The notes under the pieces were generated by a model that worked only from the letters and a program-made list of their open reading frames with translations, was not told the DNA's origin and searched no databases. This document shows, piece after piece, positions 50,709 to 51,883 of a DNA stretch of 51,883 bases (the first letter of the stretch is position 1; each line of letters opens with the position of its first letter). A program made the translations under genes and the position numbers. Source of the DNA: Streptomyces sp. MUM 203J (GTDB taxonomy: Bacteria; Actinomycetota; Actinomycetes; Streptomycetales; Streptomycetaceae); NCBI RefSeq assembly GCF_022414595.1, contig NZ_JADWYO010000042.1:1-51883 (forward strand). Reading direction: 5' to 3'.

Positions 50709-51815
50709 ATGGAACTCCGCATCGAACGCCGGGAATTGCTGGAAGCCGTGACATGGGCGGCGCGGGCACTGCCCGCGAGGTCCCCGGTCCCCCTCCTCGG
50801 CGGTCTGCTGCTGGAGGCCGAGGGAGACAGGCTGCGGCTCTCGGGCCAGGACTACGAGGCCTCCGCCTGCGCCGAGGCGGAGGCGCGGACCCGGCGGCCC
50901 GGCCGGGCCCTGGTGATGGGCCGCAGGCTGCTGGACGTGTGCAAGGTGCTGCCGGACGGCCCGGTGGACTGCGCGGTCGAGGACGCGGCGCGACTGACGC
51001 TGAACGGCGGCGGGGCTCGGTTCGGCCTGTCGCTGCTGCCGCCGGAGGAGTACCCGGCGCCGCCCGCGCTGCCGGAGGCGCGGGGGCGGGTGGACGCGGA
51101 GACCTTCGCGGCGGCGGTGGGACAGGTGTCCCCGGCGGCGGGCCGGGACGACACGCTCCCGGCCCTGACCGGCATTCACCTCACCCTGACAGGCGAGACG
51201 ATGACCCTCGCGGCCACGGACCGCTACCGGTACGCGCTCCGCACGATCCCCTGGCAGCCGCAGGCGCCCGCGGACACCCCCACGGAGGCCCTGGTCCCGT
51301 CCCGCCACCTCACGGAGATCTCCCGCGCCCTGTCCACCCGCCCAGGAGAGGTGAGCCTCGCCCTGGACAGCCACACGCTCGGCCTCTCGTCCGCCGCCCG
51401 CCACACCACGACCCGCCTCCTGGAGGGCCGCCTCCCCCGCCCCGACAAGCTCTTCGCCCTGGACGGCACCCATGCGACGGCGACCGTCGACCGGGCGGCC
51501 CTCACGGAGGCGGTCAAGCGCGTGGCGGTGGTCGCGGAACGGGACAGCCCGGTGGAGCTCGCCTTCACCGGCGGCACGGTCCGCCTCCAGGCCGGATACG
51601 AGAATGACCTGGCCTCCCAGCACGTCCCGTCCACCCTGGAGGGCGCCGAGTCCCTGACGGTGGGCTTCAACCCGGCGTACCTCCTGGACGCGCTGACCAC
51701 CTTCACAGCCCCCACGGTCCGCCTCCACCTCCAGGGCCCGGGCCAACGCGCCCTCCTGACCACGGACTCCACGCACCGGCACCTCCTGATGTCGATGCGC
51801 CCGGCCCTGCTCTAG
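50709..51815 (+). CDS. DNA polymerase III beta-clamp (DnaN) paralogue
   Basis: 368 residues, close to a full sliding clamp. Three clamp modules can be traced: MELRIERRELLEAVTWAARALPARSPVPLLGGLLLEAEGDRLRLSGQDYE (domain 1), ETFAAAVGQVSPAAGRDDTLPALTGIHLTLTGETMTLAATDRYRYALR (domain 2) and DRAALTEAVKRVAVVAERDSPVELAFTGGTVRLQA (domain 3). The C-terminus is SMRPALL rather than the usual MPMRL-type end that shapes the partner pocket. No replication genes (dnaA, recF, gyrB) adjoin it, so it is not the main dnaN. It may serve a specialised polymerase or repair. Start ATG, probably leaderless, with a palindrome upstream. Confidence 0.9.
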   Translation: MELRIERRELLEAVTWAARALPARSPVPLLGGLLLEAEGDRLRLSGQDYEASACAEAEARTRRPGRALVMGRRLLDVCKVLPDGPVDCAVEDAARLTLNGGGARFGLSLLPPEEYPAPPALPEARGRVDAETFAAAVGQVSPAAGRDDTLPALTGIHLTLTGETMTLAATDRYRYALRTIPWQPQAPADTPTEALVPSRHLTEISRALSTRPGEVSLALDSHTLGLSSAARHTTTRLLEGRLPRPDKLFALDGTHATATVDRAALTEAVKRVAVVAERDSPVELAFTGGTVRLQAGYENDLASQHVPSTLEGAESLTVGFNPAYLLDALTTFTAPTVRLHLQGPGQRALLTTDSTHRHLLMSMRPALL

Positions 51816-51883
51816 ATGTATTGCCCTGTGAGGTTGGGAACGCGGCTGGCAGGTGGTTGGCCCTTCAGCGCGGTGTGTCCGCG
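51816..51883. other. Right-edge intergenic sequence
   Basis: 68 bp after the clamp-paralogue stop with no feature that I can support. Confidence 0.6.

Overview
The window is high-GC actinobacterial chromosome and reads as Streptomyces. Third codon positions are almost all G or C, GTG starts are common, most neighbouring genes overlap by 4 bp, and the gene order (duplicated nuo, korAB, polyprenyl synthase, menaquinone genes) is the one known from streptomycete core chromosomes. I see no insertion sequence, prophage, CRISPR array, tRNA or rRNA gene.

Layout. 1-1711 (minus): start of a second complex I cluster (nuoA2, nuoB2 and nuoC2, the last cut by the window edge). 2100-5148 (plus): korAB, a two-subunit 2-oxoacid:ferredoxin oxidoreductase. 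5182-9215: small accessory genes (QorR-like redox regulator and qorB, rarD, a CGNR regulator coupled to an SRPBCC protein, a VOC protein). 9713-13484: secreted aminopeptidase, LolA-like protein and long-chain polyprenyl diphosphate synthase. 13735-18854: a CocE-like protein that appears to lack its catalytic Ser and His, fumarylacetoacetase, a secreted intradiol dioxygenase with a chitin-binding-like tail, and an AraC regulator. 19000-35215 (minus): the complete 14-gene nuoA-N operon, with a Rex-type operator in front and a strong hairpin terminator behind. 35928-36800: NlpC/P60 cell-wall hydrolase with a long upstream region containing Crp-like boxes. 36879-43167 (minus): menaquinone genes (MenJ-like reductase, MenG/UbiE methylase, MqnC) mixed with a zinc-ribbon membrane protein and a degenerate amidohydrolase-like protein. 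43463-51815: Ser/Thr kinase, lipoprotein esterase, MqnA, cold-shock protein, ketopantoate-reductase-like protein, DUF1992 protein, FMN reductase, SMI1/KNR4 protein and a beta-clamp (DnaN) paralogue.

How the genes work together. Much of the window serves respiratory electron entry. nuoA-N oxidises NADH and reduces menaquinone. MqnA and MqnC (futalosine route), the polyprenyl synthase (side chain), MenG (ring methylation) and a MenJ-like enzyme (side-chain saturation) make that quinone. KorAB beside the second nuo cluster suggests a ferredoxin-fed complex I. Regulatory signals agree with this: a Rex-like site lies at nuoA and GTG-N6-GNCAC (Crp-type) boxes lie between nuoA and the hydrolase gene. 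Several small genes appear to be leaderless, with a TANNNT -10 element placed so that transcription would begin at the start codon. Nothing here is clearly a wholly new system. The best leads are the beta-clamp paralogue with its palindromic operator, the mirror-image leaderless CGNR/VOC promoter, the catalytically degenerate hydrolases, and the U-tailed hairpin in the cold-shock leader.
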